NCBI RefSeq assembly: GCF_023684385.1
Contig: NZ_JAGSOJ010000005.1
Span: 186,001-250,000 of the forward strand
Length of the DNA: 64,000 bases
Source: Oceanirhabdus seepicola
GTDB taxonomy: Bacteria > Bacillota > Clostridia > Clostridiales > Clostridiaceae
Direction of reading: 5' to 3'
Shown here: positions 44,548-53,714 of the stretch, piece by piece
Position numbering within the stretch: the first letter of the stretch is position 1
Layout of the letters: each line of letters opens with the position of its first letter
Made by a program: the position numbers and the translations under genes
The notes under the pieces: model-generated
Databases searched by the model: none
Seen by the model: the letters and a program-made list of their open reading frames with translations, nothing else
Told to the model about the DNA's origin: nothing

Positions 44548-44829
44548 ATTTCATCCCCCCCTACAATAAAACAATAATTTTCTGTAAAATCTATATATCA
44601 AATAATAAAGTATTTTTATAGTACATACACTTCTAGTCTTTTGCATATTTATGCTTATTCATTTAACATTCGACAAGTGATACTATTTTCCTCCAATATT
44701 CTCATTTTAACTACTCACATTTGCTATTAATTTGTATAATAACTCTCTGGAAGTTAGTAATCATGATTTATTATTTTTGTTTGCAAGTTCTTCAATATTT
44801 AATGGTGATAAATGTTTTTCTAAAAAAAT
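44548..44829. other. Gene-free region upstream of the HD-GYP gene
   Basis: About 280 bases of AT-rich DNA. It should hold the HD-GYP promoter, but no clear -35/-10 pair was found. No open frame with a ribosome site and no repeat was seen. Confidence 0.4.
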
Positions 44830-44900
44830 AAAAACCGTGCCAGAAATGAACTGCCCACTGTCTACTTGACAGGGGGCAGTTCATTTCCGGCACGGTTTTT
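44830..44900. terminator. Very long bidirectional terminator after the SNF2 gene
   Basis: AAAAACCGTGCC, GAAATGAACTGCCC and TGTC on one arm pair with GACA, GGGCAGTTCATTTC and GGCACGGTTTTT on the other. The stem is close to 30 bp with a five-base loop and one or two mismatches. A/T tracts on both ends allow action on either strand. Confidence 0.92.
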
Positions 44901-44907
44901 CTGCTAT

Positions 44908-47900
44908 TTAGATTTTAAACAATTCCAATATCTCTTCCTCACTTAAAGCCCCAAAGTTCTCCCCTCTAGACAATTCATCTCCCATTAATTCTGATATAAG
45001 TTTTTTCTTCTCTTCTTGAAGAGCAATTATCTTTTCCTCAATGGTGCCCTTAGCTATAATTTTTATTACTTCTACTACCTTCTTTTGACCTATTCTATGT
45101 GCTCTGTCTGTTGCCTGCTCTTCAACCGCTGGGTTCCACCAAGGATCAAAGTGAACTACTATATCTGCAGATGTTAGATTCAGCCCTGTTCCACCAGCTT
45201 TTAGGCTTATTAGAAATGTAGAATTCTTCCCTTCATTAAAATCCTTTACAATCTTCATTCTCTTTGAAGATGGTACTGAACCATCCAGGTAGCTATAAGA
45301 TATACCCTCTTCCATAAGTCTTTTGTTTATATTCTTAAGTACTGATGTAAATTGAGAGAAAACAAGTATTCTGTGCCCCTCCTCTATACTCTTATGAAGA
45401 AGTTCTACTAGAGCTTCTACTTTTCCACTACCAGCAGTATAATCATTCATTAATACAGAAGGATCTAAACATAATTGTCTTAACTTCGTTATATAAGCAA
45501 GTATTTCTATTTTGCTACTTTTAAACTCATGCTCCTTTACCCTTTTCTCAATAAGTTCTATTGCATGGTTTGCATAGGTTCCATAGATTTTCTTTTGTTC
45601 ATCATTCATTGTAACCATAAGTGTTTTTTCTATCTTCTCAGGTAATTCCTTTAGAACATCCTTTTTTCTTCTTCTAAGAATGAAAGGTTTTATAAGTTTA
45701 TTTAACTCTGCTAATACCTCTGGACTCTCTTTGAGTTTTTTATGATATCTTACACTAAATACCTTCTCATCATATAGGTATCCTGGCATTATAAAATCAA
45801 ATATTGACCATAATTCCATGAGAGAATTTTCTATTGGGGTACCTGATAAAGCAAATCTGTTCCTTGCCTTTATCTCCTTCATGGCTTGTGCATTCTGAGA
45901 GTGGGGATTTTTTATATTTTGAGCTTCATCCAATATACAATAATCAAAATCTATCCCTTTATAACCTTCTAAATCTCTCTTTGCTAAGTTATAAGTGGTT
46001 ATAATTACATCATATTTTTCTATATTCTTTATTATCTCTTCTCTATTTTCCTTAGTCCCATTTGCAGCTGCCACCCTTACAGTTGGTGCAAACTTTTGAA
46101 ACTCACTTACCCAGTTATATGTTAATGATGTTGGCGCTACTATCAAGGATTTGCTTCCCTTGTTGGATAATAAAAAGGCAATAGTCTGAAGTGTTTTTCC
46201 TAACCCCATCTCATCTCCTAAGATTCCACCAAAGCCTAAATAATCTAATGTTTTAAACCAGTTATAACCAATTTTTTGGTACTCTCTAAGATTCCCATTT
46301 AACTCTACTGGTTCTTCGAATTTCATCTTCTCTATATTCTTGAACTTATCTCTTATTTCTTTAAGCTCTTTTTTTCCTTTTATATATCTAATATTGTTTT
46401 CCTCTAAATATCCATGTATAAAAGCCCCTTTATTTTTAGCTATCTCAATATGATTCTCATTTATATCTTTAGGAGAAACCACATCTAAAAGCTTTAAAAA
46501 CTTATTAAGCTCTAATTCCTCTAGATCAAGATAATCACCTGTCTTTAGCTTATAGTATTTAAGGTTATCTCTAAATGCTCTTAATATATTTGTAGTCTCC
46601 TGTGATGGAATATCTCCTATTTTAAAATCCATCTCAAAATAGTTATATTTCCCCGCTTTAATGTCTCCCTTAATTCCCTTAGTACCCAATGACTTTAACC
46701 CTTTGAAATTTTCTGAGTAATATACCTCTCCTATTTCTTGAAGTCTTCCTACTTCACTCTTAAAGAATTTAAATATATAGTCATCTCCCCTTGTGAAATA
46801 AAACTTTCCCTTCATCTCTTCAAACCCTAAGGAGCCGAGGAGTCTTATCACCTGAGCTTCCTTCTTAGCGTCCCTATATATAATCTTCTCTTCACAATCC
46901 TCATAAACATTAAACTCATAACTTCCATACTTCACCTTCAATATCAGTGTAATCTCTTTACCCTTCTGATCAAAATAAAAATTAAATCCACATTCACTCA
47001 TGACTATTTTATCCCTTATAGACTTAGATAAAGTCACATTAGGTGATAACAAATTAAGTTCTGGAATTAACTTTATTAGTATATTTTTTTCCTCTTCTTC
47101 TCCCATAGTTATAACCTTCCCCTCATTAAATACTTGAAGGTATGGACTTATCTTGTAACAAAATTCATAATCCGGAAGGTATATTGTTGTACCGTACAAG
47201 AAAACATCATTCTTAGGACCTAAAACCGTAGGCATCCCCTCTGGAGACTTTAGAACATAATTCCCTTTTATAGTCTTTAAATCAAAATTTATAGGTGGTG
47301 CCTCATTTAAAATTTCAGTATCTACATCTCTATAAAAAAAGCCTTCACTTAAGTACACTCTATGATTATTTATAATCTCAAAGAATTCTCTAACTAAATA
47401 TTTAGGAATATTAATATATTTTCCATCAACATACTTATCTTTACTTCTACTAAAAGACTTTTGTGTTCCATCCATTTCCTTTAACATCTCAATAAAATCA
47501 ATAAGTCTTCTATCCTTTGTACTTAACCTTTGATTCTTTATATTGAAAGTAAAGTTTTTGCTGTATTTTATAGGAAATTTATTGTGATAAGACACTAAAA
47601 ACTGCTCTATATCCTTTAAAATATAAAGACTGCTTGAACTCATAGATTTGAGTCCTATTTTAAACTCAGCTGAAAGCTTATCACTCCACTGATTTTTATT
47701 TATATAAACCTCTATTTTAATTTTATCCTTATGTTTTTCATCTCCTAGAAGCATGGATAAAATATTGTTTTTATTCTGGAATATGATATCTTCTAAGATA
47801 TCTGCCCCTTTTAAAAGAGGATGTTCAACTAACTCACCCAAAGCTTTATAAAAAGTAGCCACTAAATGCTTACAACAATAATTCCTTTTTTTAAACTCAT

Positions 47901-48153
47901 TCTTTTCATAATCTAAACAGCTGCAATAGGTAGAAAAAATACTTTTTTTATCCCCATCCAACTCTATTTTTGTGTGATATTCATTAAAAAGATTCTCTGA
48001 AATCACATTACCATCTATACAAATCAAATTATCTTCACTAGTAATATCCAAAGAAGAAACTAGATCATTATTAAGAACCCTTTGCCCTTTGGCATGATTC
48101 TTACCACTTGTCTCTTCATTAAATATTTGTAATAACATATTTTCGTTTAACAT
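44908..48153 (-). CDS. SWIM zinc-finger SNF2-family helicase
   Basis: A 1081-residue protein. A SWIM-type finger near the N-terminus has Cys77, Cys79, Cys94 and His96 (YCSC and CCKH). A long middle part corresponds to the bacterial SNF2 helicase-associated domain. The C-terminal half carries the Swi2/Snf2 motor: DEMGLGKTLQTIAFL, the DEAQ box (DEAQNIKNP), SGTPIENSLMELWS and the last motif QATDRAHRIGQ. Such proteins remodel protein-DNA complexes and may aid DNA repair. ATG 48153 follows AGGGTGAG. It is flanked by terminators and is a single-gene unit. Confidence 0.92.
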   Translation of the reverse strand: MLNENMLLQIFNEETSGKNHAKGQRVLNNDLVSSLDITSEDNLICIDGNVISENLFNEYHTKIELDGDKKSIFSTYCSCLDYEKNEFKKRNYCCKHLVATFYKALGELVEHPLLKGADILEDIIFQNKNNILSMLLGDEKHKDKIKIEVYINKNQWSDKLSAEFKIGLKSMSSSSLYILKDIEQFLVSYHNKFPIKYSKNFTFNIKNQRLSTKDRRLIDFIEMLKEMDGTQKSFSRSKDKYVDGKYINIPKYLVREFFEIINNHRVYLSEGFFYRDVDTEILNEAPPINFDLKTIKGNYVLKSPEGMPTVLGPKNDVFLYGTTIYLPDYEFCYKISPYLQVFNEGKVITMGEEEEKNILIKLIPELNLLSPNVTLSKSIRDKIVMSECGFNFYFDQKGKEITLILKVKYGSYEFNVYEDCEEKIIYRDAKKEAQVIRLLGSLGFEEMKGKFYFTRGDDYIFKFFKSEVGRLQEIGEVYYSENFKGLKSLGTKGIKGDIKAGKYNYFEMDFKIGDIPSQETTNILRAFRDNLKYYKLKTGDYLDLEELELNKFLKLLDVVSPKDINENHIEIAKNKGAFIHGYLEENNIRYIKGKKELKEIRDKFKNIEKMKFEEPVELNGNLREYQKIGYNWFKTLDYLGFGGILGDEMGLGKTLQTIAFLLSNKGSKSLIVAPTSLTYNWVSEFQKFAPTVRVAAANGTKENREEIIKNIEKYDVIITTYNLAKRDLEGYKGIDFDYCILDEAQNIKNPHSQNAQAMKEIKARNRFALSGTPIENSLMELWSIFDFIMPGYLYDEKVFSVRYHKKLKESPEVLAELNKLIKPFILRRRKKDVLKELPEKIEKTLMVTMNDEQKKIYGTYANHAIELIEKRVKEHEFKSSKIEILAYITKLRQLCLDPSVLMNDYTAGSGKVEALVELLHKSIEEGHRILVFSQFTSVLKNINKRLMEEGISYSYLDGSVPSSKRMKIVKDFNEGKNSTFLISLKAGGTGLNLTSADIVVHFDPWWNPAVEEQATDRAHRIGQKKVVEVIKIIAKGTIEEKIIALQEEKKKLISELMGDELSRGENFGALSEEEILELFKI

Positions 48154-48207
48154 ATTCTCACCCTATTAATTTGAATTTACCTTCACATTCCATTATAACA
48201 CAAATTC

Positions 48208-48256
48208 AAATACACAATAAAAAGCCACGCAATACGTAGCTTTTTATTGTGTATTT
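48208..48256. terminator. Bidirectional terminator between GHL10 and SNF2 genes
   Basis: AAATACACAATAAAAAGC and its exact complement form an 18-bp stem around a loop of about 13 bases (CACGCAATACGTA). Its T-rich arms serve the minus-strand GHL10 gene that ends at 48264. Confidence 0.85.
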
Positions 48257-48263
48257 ATAATTG

Positions 48264-49538
48264 TTAATTATCACTATTTTTATTTAACTCTTTCATAAGT
48301 TCCATCAATTCAGGATTTTTTAAGAAAGATCCGTAGCTAAACATAGAATAACCGCCTACATTATCTGTTTTACGATTAAGTTCCACTTGATCTCGAATCT
48401 GGTCAACACCATACCACGGACTTGTTGGATCAGTATTACCTGTACGATAGGCAGCTTGTCCAATATATAGGTCCACCTCTGTATCAGCTACAACATCTGA
48501 CCACCAATATAATAATTTTTCATAATCTGCTATTTCATAACCGATGTTCCAGTAAATTTGAGGAATGATATAATCTAAATATCCTTCTTTAACCCATTTT
48601 CTTGTATCCGCATACATCTTATAGTAAGATTCTGATCCATTTGTATCAGAGCCCACAGGAATAGAACTATTATTAGCCCAAATAGCAAATGGACTTACTC
48701 CAAACATTAATTTCTCATCTTTTTCCTTCACTAGATTGTGCATTTTTTCAATGAGATTGTTTATATTGTTACGTCTCCATGCATAGATATTACGATATTT
48801 CCCTTTATATTGTTTATATGTATTATAATCCTTAAAAGCTTTACCTGGATAAAAATAATCATCTAAATGAATACCATCAACATCGTAGTTTTCAAGAATC
48901 TCAGAAACCCCATCTAGAATCAATTTTTCAACCTCTGGAATACCAGGGTTAAAATAGTGTTTCTTACTCTCTCCCTGACCATATGCCACCACCCATTCTG
49001 GATGCATTCTTGCAGGATGATTATCTGGCAACTTGTCCAAATCATCCTTAACTGTAACTCTATAAGGATTGATCCATGGATGAAGTTCAAGATCCCTTTT
49101 ATGTGACTCAGTTATAATGAATTCTAATGGGTCAAAACCATCTAGAGGAGGAGTGTTCTGGTCTCCAGTTAAATACTTTGACCAAGGAAAAATTTTGGAA
49201 GGATACAAGGCATCTGCCGATGGTCTAACTTGAAAATAAACGGTATTAAAACCCATTTCTTTGATATTTTGAAGCATATCAATAATTTGTTTTTTAAGAA
49301 CCTTGCTGTCTGTTGTTGCTCCCATTGAAGGAAAATCTATTCCATATACTGTAGCAACCCAAATAGCTCTAACTTCCTCTTTCTCATAGTTATCACCTGT
49401 TTCAATTTTACTATCTGTTACAATTTCAAAGTCATTATCACTCTCATTATTATCTCCATCAACAGCATGTACCGATCCTGTGAATATAGATAAAATCAAG
49501 AAGAGTATGGACACTTTTGCTATAATTCTTTTTGACAA
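48264..49538 (-). CDS. Secreted glycoside-hydrolase-like GHL10 (YngK-type) protein
   Basis: A 424-residue protein with a signal peptide (cleavage after SVHA, near residue 25), an acidic linker and a GHL10 TIM-barrel domain: EVRAIWVATVYGIDFPS, NTVYFQVRPSADALYPS, LHPWINPYRV, DGIHLDDYFYP and YIIPQIYWN. The Asp pair in HLDDYFYP lies where catalytic acids are in the family. Relatives act on cell-wall or other polysaccharides. TTG 49538 has GGAGGGA upstream. Confidence 0.9.
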   Translation of the reverse strand: MSKRIIAKVSILFLILSIFTGSVHAVDGDNNESDNDFEIVTDSKIETGDNYEKEEVRAIWVATVYGIDFPSMGATTDSKVLKKQIIDMLQNIKEMGFNTVYFQVRPSADALYPSKIFPWSKYLTGDQNTPPLDGFDPLEFIITESHKRDLELHPWINPYRVTVKDDLDKLPDNHPARMHPEWVVAYGQGESKKHYFNPGIPEVEKLILDGVSEILENYDVDGIHLDDYFYPGKAFKDYNTYKQYKGKYRNIYAWRRNNINNLIEKMHNLVKEKDEKLMFGVSPFAIWANNSSIPVGSDTNGSESYYKMYADTRKWVKEGYLDYIIPQIYWNIGYEIADYEKLLYWWSDVVADTEVDLYIGQAAYRTGNTDPTSPWYGVDQIRDQVELNRKTDNVGGYSMFSYGSFLKNPELMELMKELNKNSDN

Positions 49539-49741
49539 TTTAATCCCTCCTTTTACCTTTTACTACAGTATAACACGATAGGTATTACTTTCAGTAGAAT
49601 TTTAATGGGAAAAAATGATTTTCGCACAACCTTCTTAGACTCATATACGGACCTAAATATATCTATTCTTTTTGTACATATTTAATCATTACTCTCAATA
49701 TAATAGTAATGTCATTTTAGTTGAAATTAGGAGAGTAAATA

Positions 49742-50173
49742 ATGAAAAAAATACTCATGGCTATCTTATTTATAATTATAATATCCTTAACAATGTGGTT
49801 AATTAGGTATTTTTATCCATGTTCACTTAATGATATAATCTTAAATCATAGAGTAGAAGAGAAAGTAAAAAGAATAGATGTAACAGTACTTTCCGTTCAT
49901 TTATCAAAAACCTTTAATATAGATAATAAAACAACTATAAATAATTTGATAAATTTTTTGGAAGACATAAAGGTACGGAATGTGATTTCAGCTCCTAATT
50001 GGTATAGGCCATCTATGTTTGAAAGGTATTATATTCAATTGATAAATGAAAATAAAATAATAGATATTAATTTTATGGATAAAGATTATTTACGTATAAA
50101 TCATACTACTTATAAAATAGTTAACTCGCCAGATTTAAAAATAATATATGATATAATCACAGAACAACAATGA
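49742..50173 (+). CDS. Hypothetical protein with N-terminal membrane helix
   Basis: A 143-residue protein. Residues 4-22 form a membrane helix or uncleaved signal, and the rest is predicted outside: VKRIDVTVLSV, LINFLEDIKVRN, YYIQLINENKIIDINF. I do not recognise the family. AGGAGAG precedes ATG 49742. It is the only plus-strand gene between 39 and 52 kb. Confidence 0.75.
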   Translation: MKKILMAILFIIIISLTMWLIRYFYPCSLNDIILNHRVEEKVKRIDVTVLSVHLSKTFNIDNKTTINNLINFLEDIKVRNVISAPNWYRPSMFERYYIQLINENKIIDINFMDKDYLRINHTTYKIVNSPDLKIIYDIITEQQ

Positions 50174-50179
50174 CACATA

Positions 50180-50206
50180 ATAAAAAGCGCGTTTTACGCG
50201 CTTAAA
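50180..50206 (-). terminator. Terminator after the FxLYD gene
   Basis: AAGCGCG and CGCGCTT form a 7-bp GC-rich stem around TTTTA; the minus strand continues with TTTATTA. It is just after the stop at 50211 and may also end the convergent gene. Confidence 0.8.
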
Positions 50207-50210
50207 ATAT

Positions 50211-50627
50211 TTATACACCTGTTATCTCTGATATTTTATAAGAAGCCACATCTCCATTTGCCCCAAGTCCAATAGCTCTAAATTTCCACTTTCCATATTT
50301 ATCAAAAGTATTGCTATTAGCTACAGCTGTCCCAATTTGATTTCCATTTGAATCATACAGATTAAATATTAATTGAGCATTGGTATATCCTTTTCCAGAC
50401 TTATTCTTAATTACACCTTCTATATATATAGTTCCCATTGCATCTTTTGCTGCTATGAACTCTCCAATAATTTCAAATCTACCATCTTTCATGAAGCTAT
50501 GATTATAGCTATACCTAGGTACACTTCTCCTATTAGAAAAGCCTACCGTTACCATGGAACATAGAATTATAATGATTATTCCCATATAAAACCACCATTT
50601 ATTATAGAACTTTTTCTTTGCCTCCAC
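50211..50627 (-). CDS. FxLYD-domain membrane-anchored protein
   Basis: A 138-residue protein with one membrane helix near residues 13-31 and an outer immunoglobulin-like FxLYD domain (GTIYIEGVIKNKSGKGYTNA, then LIFNLYDSNGNQIG). Start GTG 50627 is 4 bases after GGGGGGAG; an upstream ATG at 50654 has no ribosome site. FxLYD proteins are secreted proteins of unknown role. Confidence 0.82.
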   Translation of the reverse strand: MEAKKKFYNKWWFYMGIIIIILCSMVTVGFSNRRSVPRYSYNHSFMKDGRFEIIGEFIAAKDAMGTIYIEGVIKNKSGKGYTNAQLIFNLYDSNGNQIGTAVANSNTFDKYGKWKFRAIGLGANGDVASYKISEITGV

Positions 50628-50731
50628 TCCACTCCCCCCTAAAACTGTATTCAATATAGTTTATGCATGCGAAGTGTATTATAGGAGTTTTATTTGATTT
50701 ATAAAATTTTATAATTAAGTCATGATTCAAT

Positions 50732-50763
50732 AAAAAGTAGTACTCTATTTGTACTACTTTTTT
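50732..50763. terminator. Bidirectional terminator after the Cys-rich protein gene
   Basis: AAAAAGTAGTAC and GTACTACTTTTT form a perfect 12-bp stem with a 7-base loop, 8 bases before the minus-strand stop at 50771. Confidence 0.88.
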
Positions 50764-50770
50764 GCTTAAC

Positions 50771-51202
50771 CTAACTTAGCTGTTCATATTCTTGTTTAAT
50801 TAACTCTGCAAATTTAGGGTTTTCCTTAGAAATATTCATTAAATACCCTAAAATATTCCCTGGATAAGAAACCTGCTCTGTAATTTGAGTGTTTTCTAAA
50901 GAGCGTCTAATTAAAGATATTATACACTCTTCATTATGATTTGCGTTACATTCTTTACACAACTTACATATGTTTGCAACACCATTTGCTATATTCCTCA
51001 TGTCATAATAACGCATATCTTCCTTTGGTATAAGTTTCTCTCCACCCTCAAGAACTGGCAAAGAACTTTCCTTAGTATATTGAATAACATATTGAGCAAA
51101 TCCAATACTACATTTTCTAGACTTGCATTTTTCTGTTCCATAATTATTACATTCTTCACATGCTTCATTAAGATTTTTTTCTAGATTATTTAAATAATTC
51201 AT
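50771..51202 (-). CDS. Cysteine-rich small protein, unknown
   Basis: A 143-residue soluble protein with two cysteine clusters: CEECNNYGTEKCKSRKC near residues 15-31 and CKLCKECNANHNEEC near 80-94. The spacing suggests two metal or iron-sulfur sites. I do not recognise the family. ATG 51202 is 6 bases after AAGGGTG; a GTG at 51211 lies in that site. It follows a ferredoxin gene by 17 bases, which supports a redox role. Confidence 0.75.
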   Translation of the reverse strand: MNYLNNLEKNLNEACEECNNYGTEKCKSRKCSIGFAQYVIQYTKESSLPVLEGGEKLIPKEDMRYYDMRNIANGVANICKLCKECNANHNEECIISLIRRSLENTQITEQVSYPGNILGYLMNISKENPKFAELIKQEYEQLS

Positions 51203-51219
51203 TATATTCACCCTTTTAA

Positions 51220-51435
51220 TTAATTTTTAATTATCCTTATAACTGTATCTTTTTTAAAACGACATACACTCGCACATTTACCACATCCAACACATTTGTT
51301 TTGGTCTATCATTGGATGCTCCACTTTAAAAATATATTTTCTTTCCTGTGTAATTGCATTTACTGGACATTGTTTTATAGTACTACACACTATACATTTA
51401 TGACATTTGTTAGTATCAATAACTGCTTTTTTCAT
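51220..51435 (-). CDS. Two-cluster 4Fe-4S ferredoxin-like protein
   Basis: A 71-residue ferredoxin. The second site is canonical (CVGCGKCASVC). The first is spaced CHKCIVCSTIKQCP, with one extra stretch between third and fourth Cys, as in several clostridial small ferredoxins. ATGGAGGT precedes the start. It lies between a hydrolase and the Cys-rich gene in one minus-strand operon. Confidence 0.88.
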   Translation of the reverse strand: MKKAVIDTNKCHKCIVCSTIKQCPVNAITQERKYIFKVEHPMIDQNKCVGCGKCASVCRFKKDTVIRIIKN

Positions 51436-51462
51436 TTTTTACCTCCATAGGCTCTTATTATT

Positions 51463-52275
51463 TTACTCATCAAATAATTTTTGTGTAAAATCAATTTTTT
51501 CTCTTGTTTTAAAACCATTATTGTTTCCTATAAAATTCAAAGCAACGCTGTTAAACACCTTTGAACTATCCAAATGGCAAAGGTGAGTAGCATTTTGTAT
51601 AATAAAAACAGAAGCTCCTACACTATCTTTTATTATATCTTTTATTAAGATCCTATCTTCTTCTCCCATAATAAATAGAGTTGGGATTTTAGTATAATCT
51701 TTATTTTTAAATTTCTTATTTATTTGATATATAATAGATGACCAATAATATAAATTGAAGGAAGCTGAACTTTTCAGGTTATTTGAAAAACTAGCCATTT
51801 TATTTATGTTCTTTTCTTTTGGAAATGTTATTTTAAATGCCATATCATGTATGAATTTATTATTTATCAGCTTAAATAAAAGTACATATTTTAATAAAAT
51901 ACTTATCTTTAAACTTATCTTTGTTACCGCTCCCCCCATGACAACAGATTTTACTCTGCTAGGGTGTGTTAAAGTTAGAGAATTTACCATAATCGTTCCT
52001 AATGAGATCCCCATAAAATGTGCTGATTGTATACTTAGGGAATCTAAAACTTTTATTATATCCTCATTTATTTCTTTAAAACTTGGATTATCATTATTTT
52101 TCAAACTAATATCTTTTGATTTTCCATGACCATGTAAGTCTATCAACAAGAGATTATAATGCTGTTTAAAATCTCTTACTTGCTTAACCCATGTGTTTGA
52201 ACTACTTCCTAAACCATGAATAAAAACAATCCACTCTGATAATTCATCTTTCTTATATATCCTGTATCTCAACAT
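51463..52275 (-). CDS. Alpha/beta hydrolase
   Basis: A 270-residue alpha/beta-hydrolase. FIHGLGSSSNTW holds the oxyanion-hole HG, GISLGTIM the nucleophile elbow (GxSxG), GEEDRIL the acid and NATHLCHL the catalytic His. Substrate unknown. ATG 52275 has GGAAAGGA 8 bases upstream; a TTG at 52296 would include that site. It heads an operon with a ferredoxin and a Cys-rich protein and is divergent from marR. Confidence 0.88.
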   Translation of the reverse strand: MLRYRIYKKDELSEWIVFIHGLGSSSNTWVKQVRDFKQHYNLLLIDLHGHGKSKDISLKNNDNPSFKEINEDIIKVLDSLSIQSAHFMGISLGTIMVNSLTLTHPSRVKSVVMGGAVTKISLKISILLKYVLLFKLINNKFIHDMAFKITFPKEKNINKMASFSNNLKSSASFNLYYWSSIIYQINKKFKNKDYTKIPTLFIMGEEDRILIKDIIKDSVGASVFIIQNATHLCHLDSSKVFNSVALNFIGNNNGFKTREKIDFTQKLFDE

Positions 52276-52334
52276 CACTTTTATCCTTTCCAACAATTAA
52301 TTCAATATTAAAAATATATTTCAGTAACATAATT

Positions 52335-52395
52335 TTATATCAAAAATAAATACTTGTCAAATGATAATTGTTTTTTGATAAGTATTTTGATATAA
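52335..52395. promoter_or_regulatory. Large dyad and promoter between hydrolase and marR
   Basis: TTATATCAAAA (52335-52345) and TTTTGATATAA (52385-52395) are inverted. TACTTGTCAAA and TTTTGATAAGTA form an inner pair. The marR promoter lies within: TTGTTT (52368-52373), 17 bases, TATAAT (52391-52396). This is where a MarR dimer would bind to control both directions. Confidence 0.6.
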
Positions 52396-52436
52396 TGTAT
52401 TTGTATTCAGAGATTATAATAGAAGGAGAAAGATTT

Positions 52437-52895
52437 ATGAATAATGAAAATCTAGATAAATTAATAACTAACATGGTTCATTTTTATATTTTATTCCAGC
52501 AAGAATTTTTGGATTTAGGTCCAGATGTTAATAATAATGAAATTAGTCCTTTGTTATTTAGAATGTTACAACAAATACATCTTGAAGGAAGAACGACTGT
52601 TTCAACTTTAAGTAAAAGAGTATCTGTTTCTCTCCCAAACACTAGTAGAAATATAAATAAACTAATACAACTTGGTTATGTAACAAAAAAACAAGATGAA
52701 CTTGATAAAAGGATTACTCACTTACATCTAACAAATAAGGGATTTGATTTAGTTTCAAATGCAATCCTGCAAAGTGAAGAAAAGCTTTTCAAGAAATATA
52801 ACAAACTAGATTCTGATGAAATTGAAAAACTCAATGAATCCTTCTCTACAATTAGAAAATCCTTTATAAAATTAGGCACATTAGATAATGATTAA
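52437..52895 (+). CDS. MarR-family transcriptional regulator
   Basis: A 152-residue winged-helix regulator. The recognition part is TTVSTLSKRVSVSLPNTSRN and the wing LGYVTKKQDELDKRITHLHL, with DKR as in MarR. ATG 52437 has AAGGAG upstream. It overlaps the next gene by 8 bases. It probably represses itself and the divergent hydrolase operon through the dyad at 52335-52395. Confidence 0.9.
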   Translation: MNNENLDKLITNMVHFYILFQQEFLDLGPDVNNNEISPLLFRMLQQIHLEGRTTVSTLSKRVSVSLPNTSRNINKLIQLGYVTKKQDELDKRITHLHLTNKGFDLVSNAILQSEEKLFKKYNKLDSDEIEKLNESFSTIRKSFIKLGTLDND

Positions 52896-53643
52896 TATGG
52901 ATTTATTTTGGAAATCAACAGCTAGAGGAGATCATTTAAAATTATATTCCCCTGAGCATATAATTGCTTTAAGCCTTATATTAGGTATAATTATTTTTAT
53001 GTTTATCTCCAAAGATAAATTAAGTACTATTGAGACCAAAAGGAAAGTCGGAAGAATCCTTGCATGTGTGTTATTTCTTCAAACTTTTTTTCTACATTTC
53101 TGGTTTTTTGACAGTGGAACTTTTTCATTACAAGAATCTCTTCCATTATACCTATGTAGAATTACTAGTATATTGTGTATCTTTATGATCCTTAAAGAAA
53201 ATTTCTCTTTCTTTGAGATTATCTATTTTTGGGGACTCGGAGGAGCAACCCAAGCATTATTAACTCCAGATACAGGAGGATTTCAATTTCCACATTGGAT
53301 ATATATTCAATTTTTTATTGCCCATGGTGGAATATTGATATCAATATTTTTTATGATGATAGCTTATGAATACAAACCAAATTTAAACTCGTTGAAAAGA
53401 ACATTCAAATATAGTTATGTATATTTATTTATAGTTTTTATAATAAACTATTTGGTAGGTGGAAACTACTCTTACTTAAGAACAAAACCATTAACCCCTA
53501 CAGTACTTGACTATTTACCAATATATCCATACTATATTCCCATTATGGTAATAGGAATGTTTTTGATTTTCTTTGTTTTGTATATTCCTTTCATAAAGAC
53601 AGATGTAATGGGAAAGAAATCTAATAAAAGTACTGATAATTAA
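52888..53643 (+). CDS. YwaF/TIGR02206-family membrane protein
   Basis: A 251-residue protein with about seven membrane helices. FTLF-like N-terminus (FKLYSPEHIIALSL-type), SLPLYLCRITSILC, FFEIIYFWGLGGATQALLTP and YLRTKPLTPTVLDYLP identify the TIGR02206 (YwaF) family of integral membrane proteins. Function is unknown. It is translationally coupled to marR. Confidence 0.85.
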   Translation: MINMDLFWKSTARGDHLKLYSPEHIIALSLILGIIIFMFISKDKLSTIETKRKVGRILACVLFLQTFFLHFWFFDSGTFSLQESLPLYLCRITSILCIFMILKENFSFFEIIYFWGLGGATQALLTPDTGGFQFPHWIYIQFFIAHGGILISIFFMMIAYEYKPNLNSLKRTFKYSYVYLFIVFIINYLVGGNYSYLRTKPLTPTVLDYLPIYPYYIPIMVIGMFLIFFVLYIPFIKTDVMGKKSNKSTDN

Positions 53644-53650
53644 ACAAAAA

Positions 53651-53672
53651 CCTACGTAGCTCTTCCTATGTA
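53651..53672 (+). terminator. Probable terminator after the YwaF-like gene
   Basis: ACCTACGTAG and CTATGTAGGT form a 10-bp stem (one G-T pair) around a short loop. The T run after it is broken (CTTTGTTATCTT). Confidence 0.6.
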
Positions 53673-53714
53673 GGTCTTTGTTATCTTTAAATATAATTTG
53701 GATATTCTCTTAAA

